This document shows positions 1-12,583 of a stretch of 64,000 bases of DNA, piece after piece. Position 1 is the first letter of the stretch; each line of letters opens with the position of its first letter. Position numbers and translations under genes: made by a program. Source of the stretch: Monosporascus cannonballus (Eukaryota; Ascomycota; Sordariomycetes; Xylariales); the NCBI GenBank assembly GCA_004154925.1, contig QJNS01000106.1, positions 186,001 to 250,000 on the forward strand, read 5' to 3'. The notes under the pieces were generated by a model. The model did not search any database, had not been told where the DNA came from, and saw only the letters and a program-made list of their open reading frames with translations.

Positions 1-1735
1 CCATATCTATTCCTAGGCATTATGATGGCCGCTTCCTCGGAGATGCCCCAGGTACAGCGCCAACTTGCCAATGAACTTGTGCATCTTATCGCAGACAGGG
101 TTGTCATACGTGGCGAAAAGAGCTTGGAGTTGGTACAGCTCCTCCAAATATCCGTCATATGGTACTATCCCCCGGAACACTTCGAGGAGCTTAAGTTCTA
201 TCAGTTCGTTCACATGGCAGCTGTCATGGCAATCGACATTGGACTCGGCAGGAAAAGGGGCATGTCTAAATCGCGACTCATGCCTTCGACTTGGCGCAAC
301 TATCCCTTCAAAAAGACCCCGTACCCTGATCCCACAAGCATCGAGGCGCGGCGCGCTTGGCTCTCATCTTACTTTTTGGCAGCTAACGTCTCCATGGCCT
401 TGCACCGTACCAATCTCGTCAGGTGGACGTCCTTCATGACTGAGTGTATGGACATCCTCGAATCATCCCCCGAAGCCGCACCAACGGACAAATATCTCTG
501 CCACCTCGTATGGACCCATCGCCTAGCTGAGGAAGTTGGAATACACTTCTCGATGGATGATCCTGGCGTGGTCGTCAACATCGCTGAGCCAAAAGTCCAA
601 TACGCCTTGCGAGGCTTCGAAAGGGACCTTGCAAAATATAGCGACTCAATATCGAATGAGGATAAACAACGTAAGTTCCCTAGCCTCGTGTGCATTACTT
701 TGCTAACGATGCCAAGCATCTCTGGTCCTTAGCTTTCACGTGCTCAACCTTTACATGCATGAGGTTGCGTTGCACGTGGACAAGAGCGATGATATGCGAG
801 TGCCAACTCTCAATGCAGAAGCACTTCGTGACCCAATTCCTGGCTTGGGCGACAGCTTGACTGCTGCGCACATCGCCGCGCTTTCGACTTGTCTCACAGC
901 AATAGATGGGATCTTTGAGACGTTCCTCGCTCTGGATGTGCGCAGTATTCGCTGTCTTCCCGTCTTTAATTTCGTCCGTGTCGCATACGCGACAGTCGTT
1001 TTGATGAAAATGTACTTCAGTGCTAGCAGTCCGGACTCGGAACTTGGCAAGGTTATCAACAAAGATAATATGAAAGTTGAGGAATACCTCGACAAACTCC
1101 TAGATAAGTTTCGCGCGATCGCAGAGGGGGATAAGTCCCGACCTGCTGCCAAGTTCCAGGTCGTGCTGGCTATGTTACGTGGCTGGTTCCAGAAGCAGGG
1201 AAAACAGCTGCCGCAGCCAAAGCTCCAAGGCGGTGATCCAATGGGGCAGAAGCCGGAAGGCGCCACGACGCCAGGGGCCCAACAGCAACAGCAACAGCAG
1301 CAGCCGCAGCAGCAGGCAGAGTACAATCCTGCCAATACTCCGCTCCAGCTCCTCTCGGAAATTGCCACTGGTAACGACCTGTCCCGGACCAAGCAGAACA
1401 ATACCGGTGTGCCGTCAACCGGCATATCAGCATATCAATCCTTTGCGACCTCCGCGCAACACCCTGAATACAACCCCAATCCCAGCACAGAGGCGACCGT
1501 CATGCCGGGTCTGGGCCAGGCTGTACTGCCTTGGGTGAGTCAGGGGTGGACAGATCTCGACTATAATAGTCTTGGTGAAGGCTTCGAGCAGGCGATGGGG
1601 ATGACTCTCCAGGGACTCGGCGGCGAATTAAATTTTGCCGATTGGGATAATAACCTGCGTCTCGTAGCGGGCGATGGCGCTTTAAATGGAATGATAGAAG
1701 GAGGAATATCCGGGTATAACATGTTCCAGTTCTAA
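1..1735 (+). CDS. Fungal transcription factor, C-terminal part (fungal_trans / middle homology region), 5' end outside window
   Basis: The frame is open from base 1, so the start and any Zn2Cys6 DNA-binding domain lie upstream. Exons are 1-670 and 717-1735. The intron 671-716 starts GTAAGT, has a GCTAAC branch site at 702-707 and ends CCAAG. The next AG (732) would break the frame. The visible 562 residues include the hallmark WYYPPEHFEELKFYQ followed by HMAAVMAIDIGLGR, typical of the fungal-specific transcription factor domain, where the regulator senses its inducer. Helical segments follow, then a glutamine tract near bases 1280-1318 and an Asn/Gly/Gln-rich tail resembling an activation domain. 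It converges on the monooxygenase gene 0.5 kb away, which is weak grounds for a regulatory link. Resemblance to protease regulators of the PrtT type is possible but not shown. Confidence 0.85.
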
Positions 1736-2260
1736 GCTACATTGCTATTCTATTTGTTCTACCTGTGGGGTTCTCAGTTAATTATGCAAGCTACTACGCT
1801 GCTCCTTTGCTTTTCGGTCGAACAGGTCATCCGCAATTTGTCACATCGGAGGTCAAGGCATGGGGTTCTCCGTCGGACAACCGGCGGATGCTCTAGGAGT
1901 TCGAAAGCGGTTTCATTCATTGTATGGTGCGTCGGGTCGTCCTATATGATAAGGCGACTGGAGTTCAACGGTGTCGGGAGGCAAAACATATTGTTCTTTA
2001 GGTGTTACGGCTGTATTATTCGGCCAACTACTCTTTAGTATCGCGCCAGCCCTCAACTCCTACCACGAATACCATATGCGGTTCACATCTACGTATCGAG
2101 GCTAACTAGCCTCGAGTGGTTGATAAACTGTAGACATAGGCAGAGAAGACTTCCTGACCTTGCACTCTTGATGTATCGAACGTATTCTTGTTACACATAG
2201 ACGAGATGAATCTTATTTATGATTCGTGCATGATGAGACCTTGGCGTTCCCCCGCTTCCC
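1736..2260. other. Convergent intergenic region
   Basis: This stretch lies between the stop codons of two convergent genes and presumably holds both 3' untranslated regions. No reading frame with protein-like composition, repeat or RNA gene was seen. Confidence 0.6.
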
Positions 2261-4370
2261 TTAGGCGACCGTGATCTTAATACCGCTCAAACTGCCCTCC
2301 GCCCTCCAGCGCTCCAGCTCCTCGATGTATGATGGAAGCCCGGCGCTCCAGGGGCATCGGCGCGCCCCCTTCAGCAAGTCCTCCTGCGTGGCGTTGGGAT
2401 CCGCCATGTGGCCCTCGTTGTTTATGTAGCTCGGCGTGCAGGTCATCTGGATGGCGAAGCGCGCGGCCCCAGCGGCGCAGCGCATGCTCCAGGCCTCCTC
2501 GGCCTCCGACTCCACCTCGATGGTCACGCCGGCTTTGTCGAGCCCGCCGGACCGCCGGTGCGCCTCGGCAATGATGTGCGCGATGTGCGTGCTCTCCGTC
2601 TCGAGCACGTGGCTGTGGTTCGGCGATACGCCCGCCTGCGCGGCACCGAGCCAGAACAGGTTCGGGAACCCGCCCGTCGCCACGCCGTGCAGCGACGTGG
2701 CGCCCTGCTCCGTCCACTTGGCTGACAGCGTGCGCCCGCCGCGCCCTACCACCTCGACGCCCGCCCGCACCGACGGGTCGCCGCCGTCGTGCGCTGGCGA
2801 GGTGAAGCCCGTCGACAGCACCAGAACGTCGAGCGGGTACTCGGTCCCGGCAACCAAGAGACCGCGTTCCGTCACTGCCTCGACGCCCTTGCCGTCCGTG
2901 TCCACGAGGTGCACGTTCGGCCGGTTAAACGTCTGCAGGTACGTGTCGCTGAAGGTGGGGCGCTTGCACCACACCGGGTACCAGGGCGTCAGCTTCTCGG
3001 CGGTCTCGCGATCGCGCACGATCTCGGCCGTGTACGCGCGCAGCGCCGACCGGTTCGCCTCGTCCATGGCCAGGAAGCGCCCGATGACCTCGGGCACCTT
3101 CTCCGGCGGCGTGAGAGCGAACTCCGGGTCGCCCGTCAGCGCCGAGTACGCGCTCTGCTGTGCCCACTCGTCGTTGACCATGTCCTTGGTCCCGGGGGGC
3201 GCACAGCGCGCGATCACCGACGCGAAGTTGAGCAGGCGCTCGCGGTGCCACCCGGGCCTCGGGGCGATCTCGGTCGCCCACTCGTCCGGGTCCGTGGCCC
3301 GCTGGTTGCGCCGGTAGGCGGCGCTCGGCGTGCGCTGGAACACGTACAGCTCGCCGGCGTAGTCGGCGAGGCACGGCGTGGCCTGGACGGCCGTGGCGCC
3401 CGTGCCGATGATGCCCACGCGCTTCCCGCGCAGCTTGTCGAGTGCCGGGAAGGGCTCCTCGCCCGTGCCGCCCGTGATGCTGTAGTCCCACCGCGCCGTG
3501 TGCAGCATGACGCCCCCGAAGCCCTGGAGGCCGACGCCGCCGAGCTTCGGGACCTGTGGGTTGTGGAGCAGCCCCGCCGTCAGGAAGGCGAACTGCGCCT
3601 CCGCCGCGAGCCGGTGCTCCTCCTCGCCCCCCGGCCCGCGGCGCGCCGCGATGTCGGCCTTCCAGGCCCGCCCGGCATCGTCCCACGTCAGGCGTTCGAC
3701 CCGCGCCCGGAATAGGACCTTGTCCGTGAGCCCGTACTTCTCGACCACCTGTGCCAGGTAGCTGCGGATCTCGGCGCCCGAGACGTACTTGTGCGAGGGC
3801 ACAAAGCCGAGCTCCTCGAGCAGCGGCAGGTAGACGTAGGCCTCGCAGTCGCAGTGCAGGCCCGGGTACCGGTTCCTGCAACATCTGGAGTCAGTAATCA
3901 TCCTTTCCAGTTAAATCGGCGAGTAACCGGGTTTCGCAAGACATGTATCGGAAGTTACCAACTCCTACAAGCCCGCGTCGGGAAACTTGGCGCGCTTGAA
4001 CCAGGAGACCGAGGGGAAGAAATATGACTCCAGAAATCGCTCACCAGTACCAGGTGCCGCCGACGCCGCCGGCCGTCTCGACGAGCCGGATGTCGTCGGC
4101 AGGAAACCCGGCCTGCACGAGACGCACGGCCGTCACGATGCCGCCCATGCCCGCGCCTGCGATCAGGAACTTGACCCGGTCGCCGTCCCGCAGCGCCGGC
4201 GGCGCCGCATCCAGCGCCGCGTGGTCGGCCCACACGTCGTCCGCCAGGTGCCGCAGGCGGTCGACGCCGCTCTTCTGCAGCTCCTCAAACTGCGCCGTGC
4301 CCTCGGGCCGCAGGCGCTTCTGCGCCTCCTGCGCGTACTTCGCCTGTAGGGCGGCTAACTCGGCAGCCAT
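2261..4370 (-). CDS. Type I Baeyer-Villiger monooxygenase (FAD/NADPH)
   Basis: Exon 1 is 4370-4045 and exon 2 is 3875-2261, giving 646 aa, the usual size for the family. The 169-nt intron (GTGAGC...TTGCAG) lies inside the FAD motif: exon 1 ends at GGVGGTWY and exon 2 continues with NRYPGLHCDCEAY. The first Rossmann motif GAGMGG is at residues 72-77 and the second, for NADPH, is GTGATA at about 266-271. The diagnostic fingerprint FxGxxxHxxxW(P/D) is present as FGGVMLHTARWD at about 228-239, and LSTGF near the C-terminus fits the ATG motif. Such enzymes insert oxygen next to a ketone to give an ester or lactone. No membrane segment or signal peptide is evident, so it is probably cytosolic. The substrate cannot be read from sequence. 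Base composition is strikingly GC-rich compared with flanking DNA and with its own intron. Confidence 0.93.
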
Positions 4371-6379
4371 TTTTTCCCTCGTTTTACTTTTTGCCCTCCT
4401 TTCTCAGTGATGGCGATTATCTATCCCTGTGTGTTTCGCTCGAGAAACAAGTGAAAAACTTTTGGATCTTGAGAGAGCCCCGAATTTGCCGCTACAGAGT
4501 TCGAGTTCTACTCCAGTTTACTTGCCCAGCTACAGAGACGGAGACGGAGAGGGAGGGGGGATGATTTATAGTCAACCCCCTCTGGCTGGGGTGCTAGCGC
4601 GGGGGACCATCGCAACCGAACAGGCGGTCTCGTTTTCGCATTCCCCTGCGTACGATACTGTGCCCTGCATGATAGAGTAGCTGCGGACGGCCTCGACTTC
4701 AGTTTTACTCGTTCGCTCAGACAGTCTACTTCGCACCTGGTACGGATCCGTCGGAACGCTTAAGCGAATGGAACAAGCCTATGCGGCTCGGATCGATGTG
4801 GTCGGCCGAACATTGGCATGCATAAAATTGCCTCGTTTGAGAGGCATAGTTGGTCAAAATACGCATTGACTTTGGCTATAGGAACCTCTCTACCCGATTC
4901 CCGTCGCCAGAAACGCATGGGCGGGAATTCTAAATATGCTAATTTCTCATGCAGGATAGGATATATGGCCGTTAAGTTCTTACGAGTCGCTCTCTCGCCC
5001 CAGCTCAAGAAAAGGGGAGTAGGCGGAAATATATAGATAGGAACCTTCAGTTTAACTGGACCGGATTTATCAGCCACTTGTCGAGGCCATCGACGGAAGC
5101 ATAACTACTCCTGGAACATAGTATAAATCTCAGCCGGAACTGCTAGAAGCCGTTAAGTAATTACATAATTTTGGAACGTTGTATCCTCCGAATGGCCACA
5201 AGAGGTCAATCCAGCAATTTCTTGTATCTCATGTCCCAAGTTCCAACTAATACCGCAATACCACCAATCAATATGCCTAAAGTCACTCCCACCTCCCTTT
5301 TAAAGTAACGCGTCAGTAGCAGCTAGTCAGAATCGTTAGTGGGTATTGACGCCTTATGGCCATTCGGAGGATAAATCTCCATCGGAACCGCCTGGAGCTG
5401 ATAAGTCCGCAGATCCACCGGCCGGCCCACGCGCCAAATCCCCCGGGAAATGTCGAGCCATAAATGGTGCTCTCTTCCCGTACTCAAGTACGCGGGAGAG
5501 ACGCTCTAATTCGTATTCGTTTCGGCAGGTATCTCATGACGGCAAGCGGTGTAGTTCTTGGCGATCCAACTGGCCGTGACGCTACCAGAGTTTCTGGTGA
5601 TAGCGGGGGAGTTTGGATGCCAACGAAAAGGTCACGCCGAAAATTTGCCGAACTCTTAAAACCACCACCATGGTTTCTGTAATTATATTAAGAGTTTTTC
5701 CTACGTAAAGAAGCTACGCGCCTTCGAATAGGAGCAAAGCGGGTCTATGTAGCCCCTAAACTGGGCGAGAACCCTTTGCCAGGGAACTCAACCCATTTCA
5801 AGACCGTTTGGCCCCCGATTAACGGTTGTGATTTTTTTAAAAGAAGGTGGGAATTCTACAGATGATAGTTATATAATAATCAACTTCTCCGTAGATATTC
5901 CGCTAGGTAGGTGCGAGATTTGGGCTACTCCAGGACTGAATCCAGCATATTACGAATGTGTCATGACCCATGTTCGTAATACTAAGGGGTGTTGACATCA
6001 TCAGACACCCCTCACCTAGCAAACATTTCAAGTCCACGTAGATAAGCTGATGTTGGGAATAAGGCTCTGTTGGTACTGACAGGACTTCATGTATCACCGT
6101 GAGAATAAGCCTGTAATGATAAAGCGTTAAGTGAAGAATAAATATGACCCGGCTACAAACGCCGATGAAACACCCCTCTCCGCCTCGGTCCGCTACGTTA
6201 CAGTCAGCAATGGGGTTCTCGGCCAGCGGTTATGTTGGCGAGCTGCACACGTCTAAGCGAGCTACTCCACCCCGTGGGGTCCTCATCGGCGCGGATCTAA
6301 TTATATAGGGAAGAGCGCGGTCAAAACCAGAACGTTTGAACATTCACATACCATGACCCTTTAATATCGACCGACGGAT
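4371..6379. other. Intergenic region upstream of two divergent enzyme genes
   Basis: This 2 kb stretch separates the divergent monooxygenase and cyclase-family genes, so it should contain both promoters. No credible gene was found. It carries a 17-bp inverted repeat, annotated separately. Confidence 0.5.
5182..5373. repeat. 17-bp inverted repeat with 158-bp spacer
   Basis: TATCCTCCGAATGGCCA at 5182-5198 is the exact reverse complement of 5357-5373. Outside this, 5112-5147 and 5371-5406 are imperfect direct repeats, both starting ATAAATCTC and matching at about 27 of 36 positions. This could be a degenerate mobile-element end or a regulatory palindrome. No open reading frame lies between the arms. 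Confidence 0.5.
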
Positions 6380-7641
6380 ATGGATGCCACACAGCTGCCG
6401 GATTTCGACAGTCTGCCCAGGGTCGAGGGCATGCCCCAGGGGTGTGCTTGGGGCATTTTCGACAAAGATGGAAAGAAAGACTTGCTGGGCACCCTGAACC
6501 TGTTGACACCGTCCGTGGTGCGGGCTGCCTGCGCCGAAGCGAAGGACGGCGTATCCATCTCTCTAAAGTTAGCCACACGTACAGATGCCGAGCATGCACT
6601 CGCTAATACGCTTCGTAGCTGGCCGCTGAACGCCATGCCAATCCCTTTGCCGGGAAGGATTCAACCTGTGCATAAGCAGATGACGCTGCAAGATGCAAAG
6701 CTGTCTGAGGGCGCCGGCTGGGATGACGAGATACACTTCAACACGCAGCTCAGCAGTCAATGGGACAGTCTCGTGCACTGGCTGCACCAGCCTTCCGGGC
6801 TGGCTTACAACGGCATCGAAGTCACCAAGGAGGCGCTCGCCGTCCCGACCACGGCCGCCAACACCATGCCAACGTTGGACCACTGGCATGCGGCGGGGGG
6901 CCTGGTAGCCAGGGGGGTGCTTATCGACTTCAAGGAGTGGGCGGAGTCCAAGGCGCGCGCCGAGGGGAAGACGGGCGAGGACGCAGTCGTCCACCCCCTG
7001 GACGGCCACCGCATTACGGTCGAGGAGATCGAGACGATAGCCAGGGAGCAGGGCGTCGAGTTCCGACCGGGCGACGTCCTCATTATCCGCACCGGCCTCA
7101 CCGAGGTCATGCAAGCGCCGGGGCCGGAGGACCTCGCGAAGCTGCAGCACGGCAAGATCTCGGGCATGCACGGCGTGCTCGACTCGGCCAAGTGGCTATG
7201 GAACAAGCACTTCGCGGCTGTGGCCGGCGATGGTAATTTAAGATAAATGAATATACAACGAACATCTCGCTAATACTTGTTTAATAGCCTGGGCCTTTGA
7301 AGCCCTGATGCCGCTGAAGGAAGACGGGTCTGTCGGTGGACCGCTTGACTTGTGTAAGCCACCCCATCTGCATAGAGCCCCACACACCCGCCCACCCGGT
7401 TGAGCGCCCGCTACCCGACACTGGCAATCTGCTGAGGCCGCCGAGAACTAACTGATATATCACAGTCCTCCATCCCTGGTTGCTGTCCATGTTTGGGATG
7501 CCTATGGGCGAGCTGTGGGATCTCAAGATGCTCTCGGACCACTGCAAGAAGTCCGGAAGATACAGCTTCATGTTGACCTCTGCGCCACTGAGCATCCCGG
7601 GACTTGTCGGGTCGCCCCCTAATGCCTTGGCCATCTTTTAA
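6380..7641 (+). CDS. Cyclase-family protein (kynurenine formamidase-like fold, PF04199 type)
   Basis: Three exons, 6380-7232, 7288-7353 and 7466-7641, encode 364 aa. Intron 1 has a GCTAAT branch site and intron 2 a CTAAC branch site, and both keep frame. The start context MDATQLPDFDSLPRVEG and the ending GLVGSPPNALAIF are typical of the fungal branch of the cyclase family. Characterised relatives in this superfamily hydrolyse amide or ester bonds using a metal. The bacterial metal motif HxGTHxDxxxH appears here as SSQWDSLVHW (residues 125-134), the variant seen in fungal members as I recall them, so metal coordination probably differs. No signal peptide is apparent. The gene is divergent from the Baeyer-Villiger monooxygenase 2 kb away. 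Ester or lactone hydrolysis after Baeyer-Villiger oxidation would be a sensible pairing, but this is speculative. Confidence 0.88.
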
Positions 7642-9762
7642 GTCAGGAAAGGGCACAGTGTCTCGTACGTAGGCAGAATAACCCTTGTTTTATATTGATA
7701 GCTGTCGATGTGCGACCAACTCATTAGCAACTTCATAGTATATATTACAGAAAGCTGTAAAATCTACGAGCTCATTACGCTATTCCTGTTTGGCCTCTAG
7801 CGTATACATCAGGATTGGCCGGATTGGGCATCTCTGGGATATACCAAGGATCGTCGACACCCATACACTGGATAAAATATCACTATGTTCGACAGATAAC
7901 AATACATATATAACCTTAAATATGTGCCACGATTATTTAATGCATTTATTCAGTCAGCTCGATGTTCGCTCGTCATTGAAGCCAGTTTTTTAATATTCCA
8001 TCACAACTTGCCGTCCGTTTAGGCTATCCGGGGTTAAATCTATAGCGACCTGCAGTCTAGGTGTTCCTGCATTCTCCCATATAATTATTGACGTACCATA
8101 GTAAAGTTAACGGCAAGCATGCGTAGTTAAGCTAACTCTAAGTTATTAGGATATAAGTTCCTCTCACCTGAGCGTGGCCTGGTGTTTGCGTATTGATACC
8201 CCCCCTAACCTCCTTAATCGCACGTGACGCCTTACCTTGGTTGCCGCTTACTAGCAGCATAGGCACTTCGGGCTTATGTGAGCAGAACAAAATCTAGTGA
8301 TCCTAGAACAGCCGGAACTATTCGGGGAAACTTCTCGCTTAGCATCTAGCTAAAGGTATCGACGCTGCTCGGATATTAAGGAAGGTACATGAACACTGCG
8401 GCCACCCTTCGGTATTGAGGTTAATCAACCTAAGTGTCAGGAACAACCACCGGGCCTAGGAGTGACAGGTTAGCCACGGAAAAGAGAGTGGCTTGACGAG
8501 AGCATGGGATTTGGGCTCAATTAGTATTGATACCCTTTCTGACCCTCCATGTTCTGAGGAATGGGAGCAAAGCTCCTACATATGGACCTGTTCCGGACTT
8601 CCCCAATATGCACGCGACATCACATATTTACCATGACAGAAAGAGAGCCACTTGCTGGAAGACAGCGACGAAGGCTTTAATTGCACGTAACGTCGCAGAA
8701 GGCAACAGTTATACAGTATATTCTTGACAGCTGCGCCTTGCAGACTACCCACTACAACACCTACGGATTTCAACTTGGACTTGATAATTGTCTTTTGAAC
8801 TATCCACAAGGGCTCCTTTACTTTAATACTCCGATGCCATGCCCTCGTGGCTTCCTAAATTCACTCATCTCTAAGCTAATCATTGCCCGAAAAGAAAGGC
8901 CAATAGGTATCCTGTCAGCATAGCCCAGTCCAGTTCAACGAGGCTCCTGCTTGCCATAGAAGATGATGTAGACTTTGAAAAAGAAAAAGGAACTAAATTT
9001 GAACTTATGGTATGTGATTATGACGTCTAAGTGTTACCATCGTATTTGCAACAGTGTAACCGTACCAACCCTGTCTGCTTTAACGTAGAGGCCGTATGGT
9101 AACGAAACCTGCAGCCAGACCAGTCACGGGGGATACAGCACATGCTTATATTTGAGTAAACCTGGAGACCTTGTCGCTGACCTGCGATCTGGTTATCTCA
9201 TTAGGTGATCGCCAGGTTCAATAGTTTATGCAGTGTCCTGGTGCCGCTGGGAAAGGCGTCCATAAACACCGCCGGAGCTGGCACCGGCAACCTACCGTAA
9301 GCCCGTGAGGAGGCGCGCACCTACCCATAGTATGACGGTAGACGTAGTTCGGCCAACCAATGGTCAAGAGCCAACAGTTCATGCGTCGGGAACGCCACGG
9401 GAGCACAAATATTATTCTGACCACCACATTGGCCTCCCTTGCAAGCTCAACATGTGACTAGCTATACGAGAGAAAATGCTGGCTTGGCCGAAGTTCGAGA
9501 TAAATTAGTCTGTAGACATAGAATCCATCCTACGTGATCTCCAATCACGACAATCGGCGATTACACCATGTAATGAGCAGGTGCCTCGAGGCTTCACACT
9601 GCTGCCTGACTCCGGAGGTGAGATGACCGGCTGATATCGGTCTTGAGGCTCACAACAACAAAGCGCCGGGCGTATGAGTCTCTCGGTGGCTATTATATAT
9701 ACTCGGATTTTTTGTAAGGATTCCGGCTGGGCTTTGTCAAATTGAATATCAAAACATTCGTA
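7642..9762. other. Intergenic region
   Basis: About 2.1 kb without a convincing gene. Short frames exist but none has recognisable domains, proper splice partners or protein-like composition. It presumably includes the chitin deacetylase promoter at its right end. Confidence 0.5.
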
Positions 9763-10614
9763 ATGTATAAGCAAGTACTTTCGTATATGGTGTTGGCTTC
9801 GCATGCCCTCGCCCTGCCAACACTGTCAACAAGACAGTCAAACGTGCCTTACGGTACAGTTATCTATAGCTGCACCCAGCCCGGCGTGGTTGCCCTGACC
9901 TTCGATGACGGTCCGTTCATATACACCGAGCAGTTGCTAAACACGCTCAGGGCCAGCGGCCAAAGAGCCACCTTCTTCATCAACGGTCAGAACTGGGATA
10001 ACATCAACAACCACGTTTCGACCGTCCGGCGGATGGTTGCCGAAGGTCACCAGGTTGGATCTCACACGTGAGTCTTGGATCTGACCCTCTCCACCTTGGA
10101 ACTGAGAGCTGAACGGCACTTTTCGTGTCTAGCTGGAGCCATGCAGACTTGGCTACTCCAGATGCCGCAGGCGTCACTTCGCAGATGACGCAACTCGAGG
10201 CGGCGTTGTCAAGTATCCTCGGCTACTTCCCCCAGTACATGCGTCCGCCATACTTCAGTTACAACGACGCGGTGCTGCGGACCCTGGGCTCCCTTGGGTA
10301 CCATGTCATCCAGTGCGACATCGACACCCTGGACTGGCGGTACAACACACCGGCGACGACGGGGATGAGCTATTCGACATACGAGAACGGGCTGAACGGC
10401 GGAGGGACGAACAGTCTGATGCACGACATCCACCAGACGACCGTCGAGACGCTGGTACCCCGCGTGTTAAGCCTCCTCGCTCAGCGCGGTTTGAGATGTG
10501 AGTAGAGCCGGATCCATCCCCTGGCGGGGATCTTCATACTGACTCGCTGTAGCCGTTCCTGTTGGAGAGTGCCTTGGAGACGCCCCAGCGAATTGGTATC
10601 GCACTTCCCGTTAA
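9763..10614 (+). CDS. Secreted polysaccharide (chitin) deacetylase, NodB domain, CE4
   Basis: Three exons, 9763-10067, 10133-10497 and 10553-10614, give 243 aa. Phase is kept across both introns, and the last exon supplies the ending GDAPANWYRTSR. The start was chosen at 9763 because it opens a signal peptide (MYKQVLSYMVLASHALA). All five CE4 motifs are visible: TFDDGP at 47-51 with the catalytic base and metal Asp, HTWSHADL with metal-binding His101 and His105, RPPYFSYN near 139, DIDTLDW near 164-170, and LMHDIHQ with the catalytic His near 199. The enzyme should remove acetyl groups from chitin oligomers or wall chitin outside the cell, which may alter wall recognition. It is a single-domain form with no chitin-binding module seen. 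Confidence 0.94.
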
Positions 10615-12583
10615 GATGCTCATGAACTCGAGGATGTCAGGTGTATTTCCCCCATTGGCACGTCTCCGAAGAAACGTTCGTATGTAGGCGCCTGTCGTCC
10701 TAGGTAGAAGTAGCAAGGTCAGGGGTCATACATATTTAATTTACAACGCTATCCAAATAAACCTTTTTCGAGACCCATCTATTCAGTAGCCAGTCTCCAT
10801 CCTGGGGTTCCGTACCTTCCGACAGACATGTTATTGCCAGGCTGGTCTGCTTTAAAGCGGAAAAGGGTTTTGGCAATTTCTGAGTCCAGGAAGATAAAAA
10901 AGCCGTGTTAACAGTATCCAAGATGTATGCGAGTGTTCTAATGTTGGTATATGATCTCTCGGCGGTTGCAAAACAGGCATTGATATTGTGAGTTCGTTCA
11001 TAGAATAGCTTATAGAGAGTTCATCTTGGCATCTCACTGCATCTAGCTCTACTAATAGCTCGTTCAAACCAGTTGTCGGTCTCTGAGTCTATATTTCGTA
11101 ATGGAATTTACGGTCGTTCCTGCGTGTTTGAATGGGGAACATGCACTCAACTTGAGTAGTGGTTTCAAGTTGTCTTATTTCATTTTTCACTGTTACTCCA
11201 TGTCCCTCTGAGACGCGTATGCAGTTTCCACTATTTCCACCATCGCTGGAAAGAAACAATGTGGTCATATCCGTCAGGGCTCAAGTGTAGTTCCTCCATA
11301 GCCTGGCGTTTTAACCCTAACGAGTAATCCTAGCCGTCGCTCCGCCGATCAGTCACTGTCCCTTGGGCTGAACCGGGACAGTGGATCTGGCTTTGATAAT
11401 AGCGCATTGGACTAGGTACAGTATGGATATTGGGCCTGCAATATAGCTTTGCGGTTTGCCATTGGAGTCTTCTGACATCATAGTAGGATTCTCCAAGTGG
11501 AAAGGTGCGGGACAAGGGTTTCGGCATCTGCGAGTGCCAAGTATAGGCAGAGCCACATACGTGAGTTAGGCCCGATTCCTAATAGCGCTAATGGTCTTTC
11601 CTATTTTGCCTCAGCTCCAAGTGGCTGCCCGCCCCTGACGCTTCACTTGTCATCTTTTAGTTTATTGCTTTGGCCTGCCGCTAGAAAACTCTTGTGTGTC
11701 TTTCCCCAACGGGAGCCGGTCAAGCACTTGTCAGTTGGATCTCAGGCCATCAACGGTTCGTTCCCAGTGGCAAGCGGCATATGAAAATTTAGCTGTCAAA
11801 ATTGTTCAACATATGATCGGAGCGCACACCTGCGTAACTGCTCAATGAAACCACCGTGTTGTGGCACTATATACACCGACTCGACAAAGCCATGAGTCGT
11901 TAGCTGCCAAGTACAGCCCGCTGGTTCCCGAGATGGAGCTGAATACTTGTACGATTTTAATAACTGATATGTAATGGTTGTAACAAGAGAGTGCATCGGC
12001 GCGCCGGAACGTGCCGGAAGCCAAGTCTGGACCAAGCCTTGGCCAAGAACCCGCAATTGCTCCACATATTCCGCTCCGCTACGGTGCTAGTCCCGGACGC
12101 TCCTCGGCGAGTCCATGGTTCGAGGTGAACGCTATCCCTGATAATCTGGTTCATAATTACCGCTAATATGAAAAGGCCTCATGGGGCTTCCGTCATATCT
12201 CACGGTCGGGTACCCACCATGGGGCTTCTGGGGAGCAACGAAGCCCCAAGATTCCCCGGAGCCCCCAGAGCGCTCTCCGGATGGGAGGAGGAAACTGAAG
12301 GAACAGGGAGTTTTGCTGGGGACCCCAAGCGGGATAGTTCATGTAATGGCAAGGAACTGCTCCTATTTCGGCGGTATTTTCAAGATTATTGCCCCACATG
12401 TAACACTCAGGCGATGACGCCACTCCCATCGAAGTAACGTCGGCGTGCGGCCTCTGGCTAGCGAAGATCATATAAAATGCCATATCGTCTCGCCACTATT
12501 TAAAATGTATCCTATTACCTTTCGTGCATCTTCCCTTGGAATATCCCTACTCCGGGAAGCTCGTTACTTACCAACAAGTAAAG
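10615..12583. other. Intergenic region
   Basis: Nearly 2 kb with no supported gene. A 9-bp stem (12220-12228 with 12240-12248, TGGGGCTTC paired with GAAGCCCCA) lies about 340 bp before the transporter start. A TATA-like stretch is near 12470. The right end should hold the transporter promoter and 5' leader. Confidence 0.45.

Noticed and set aside
671..732. Intron 671-732 in the transcription factor gene
   Set aside because: The AG at 731-732 puts the second exon out of frame. The AG at 715-716 keeps frame and gives a hydrophobic helix.
2408..3761. Long plus-strand frames opposite the monooxygenase
   Set aside because: They are mirror frames caused by GC-rich codons of the minus-strand gene.
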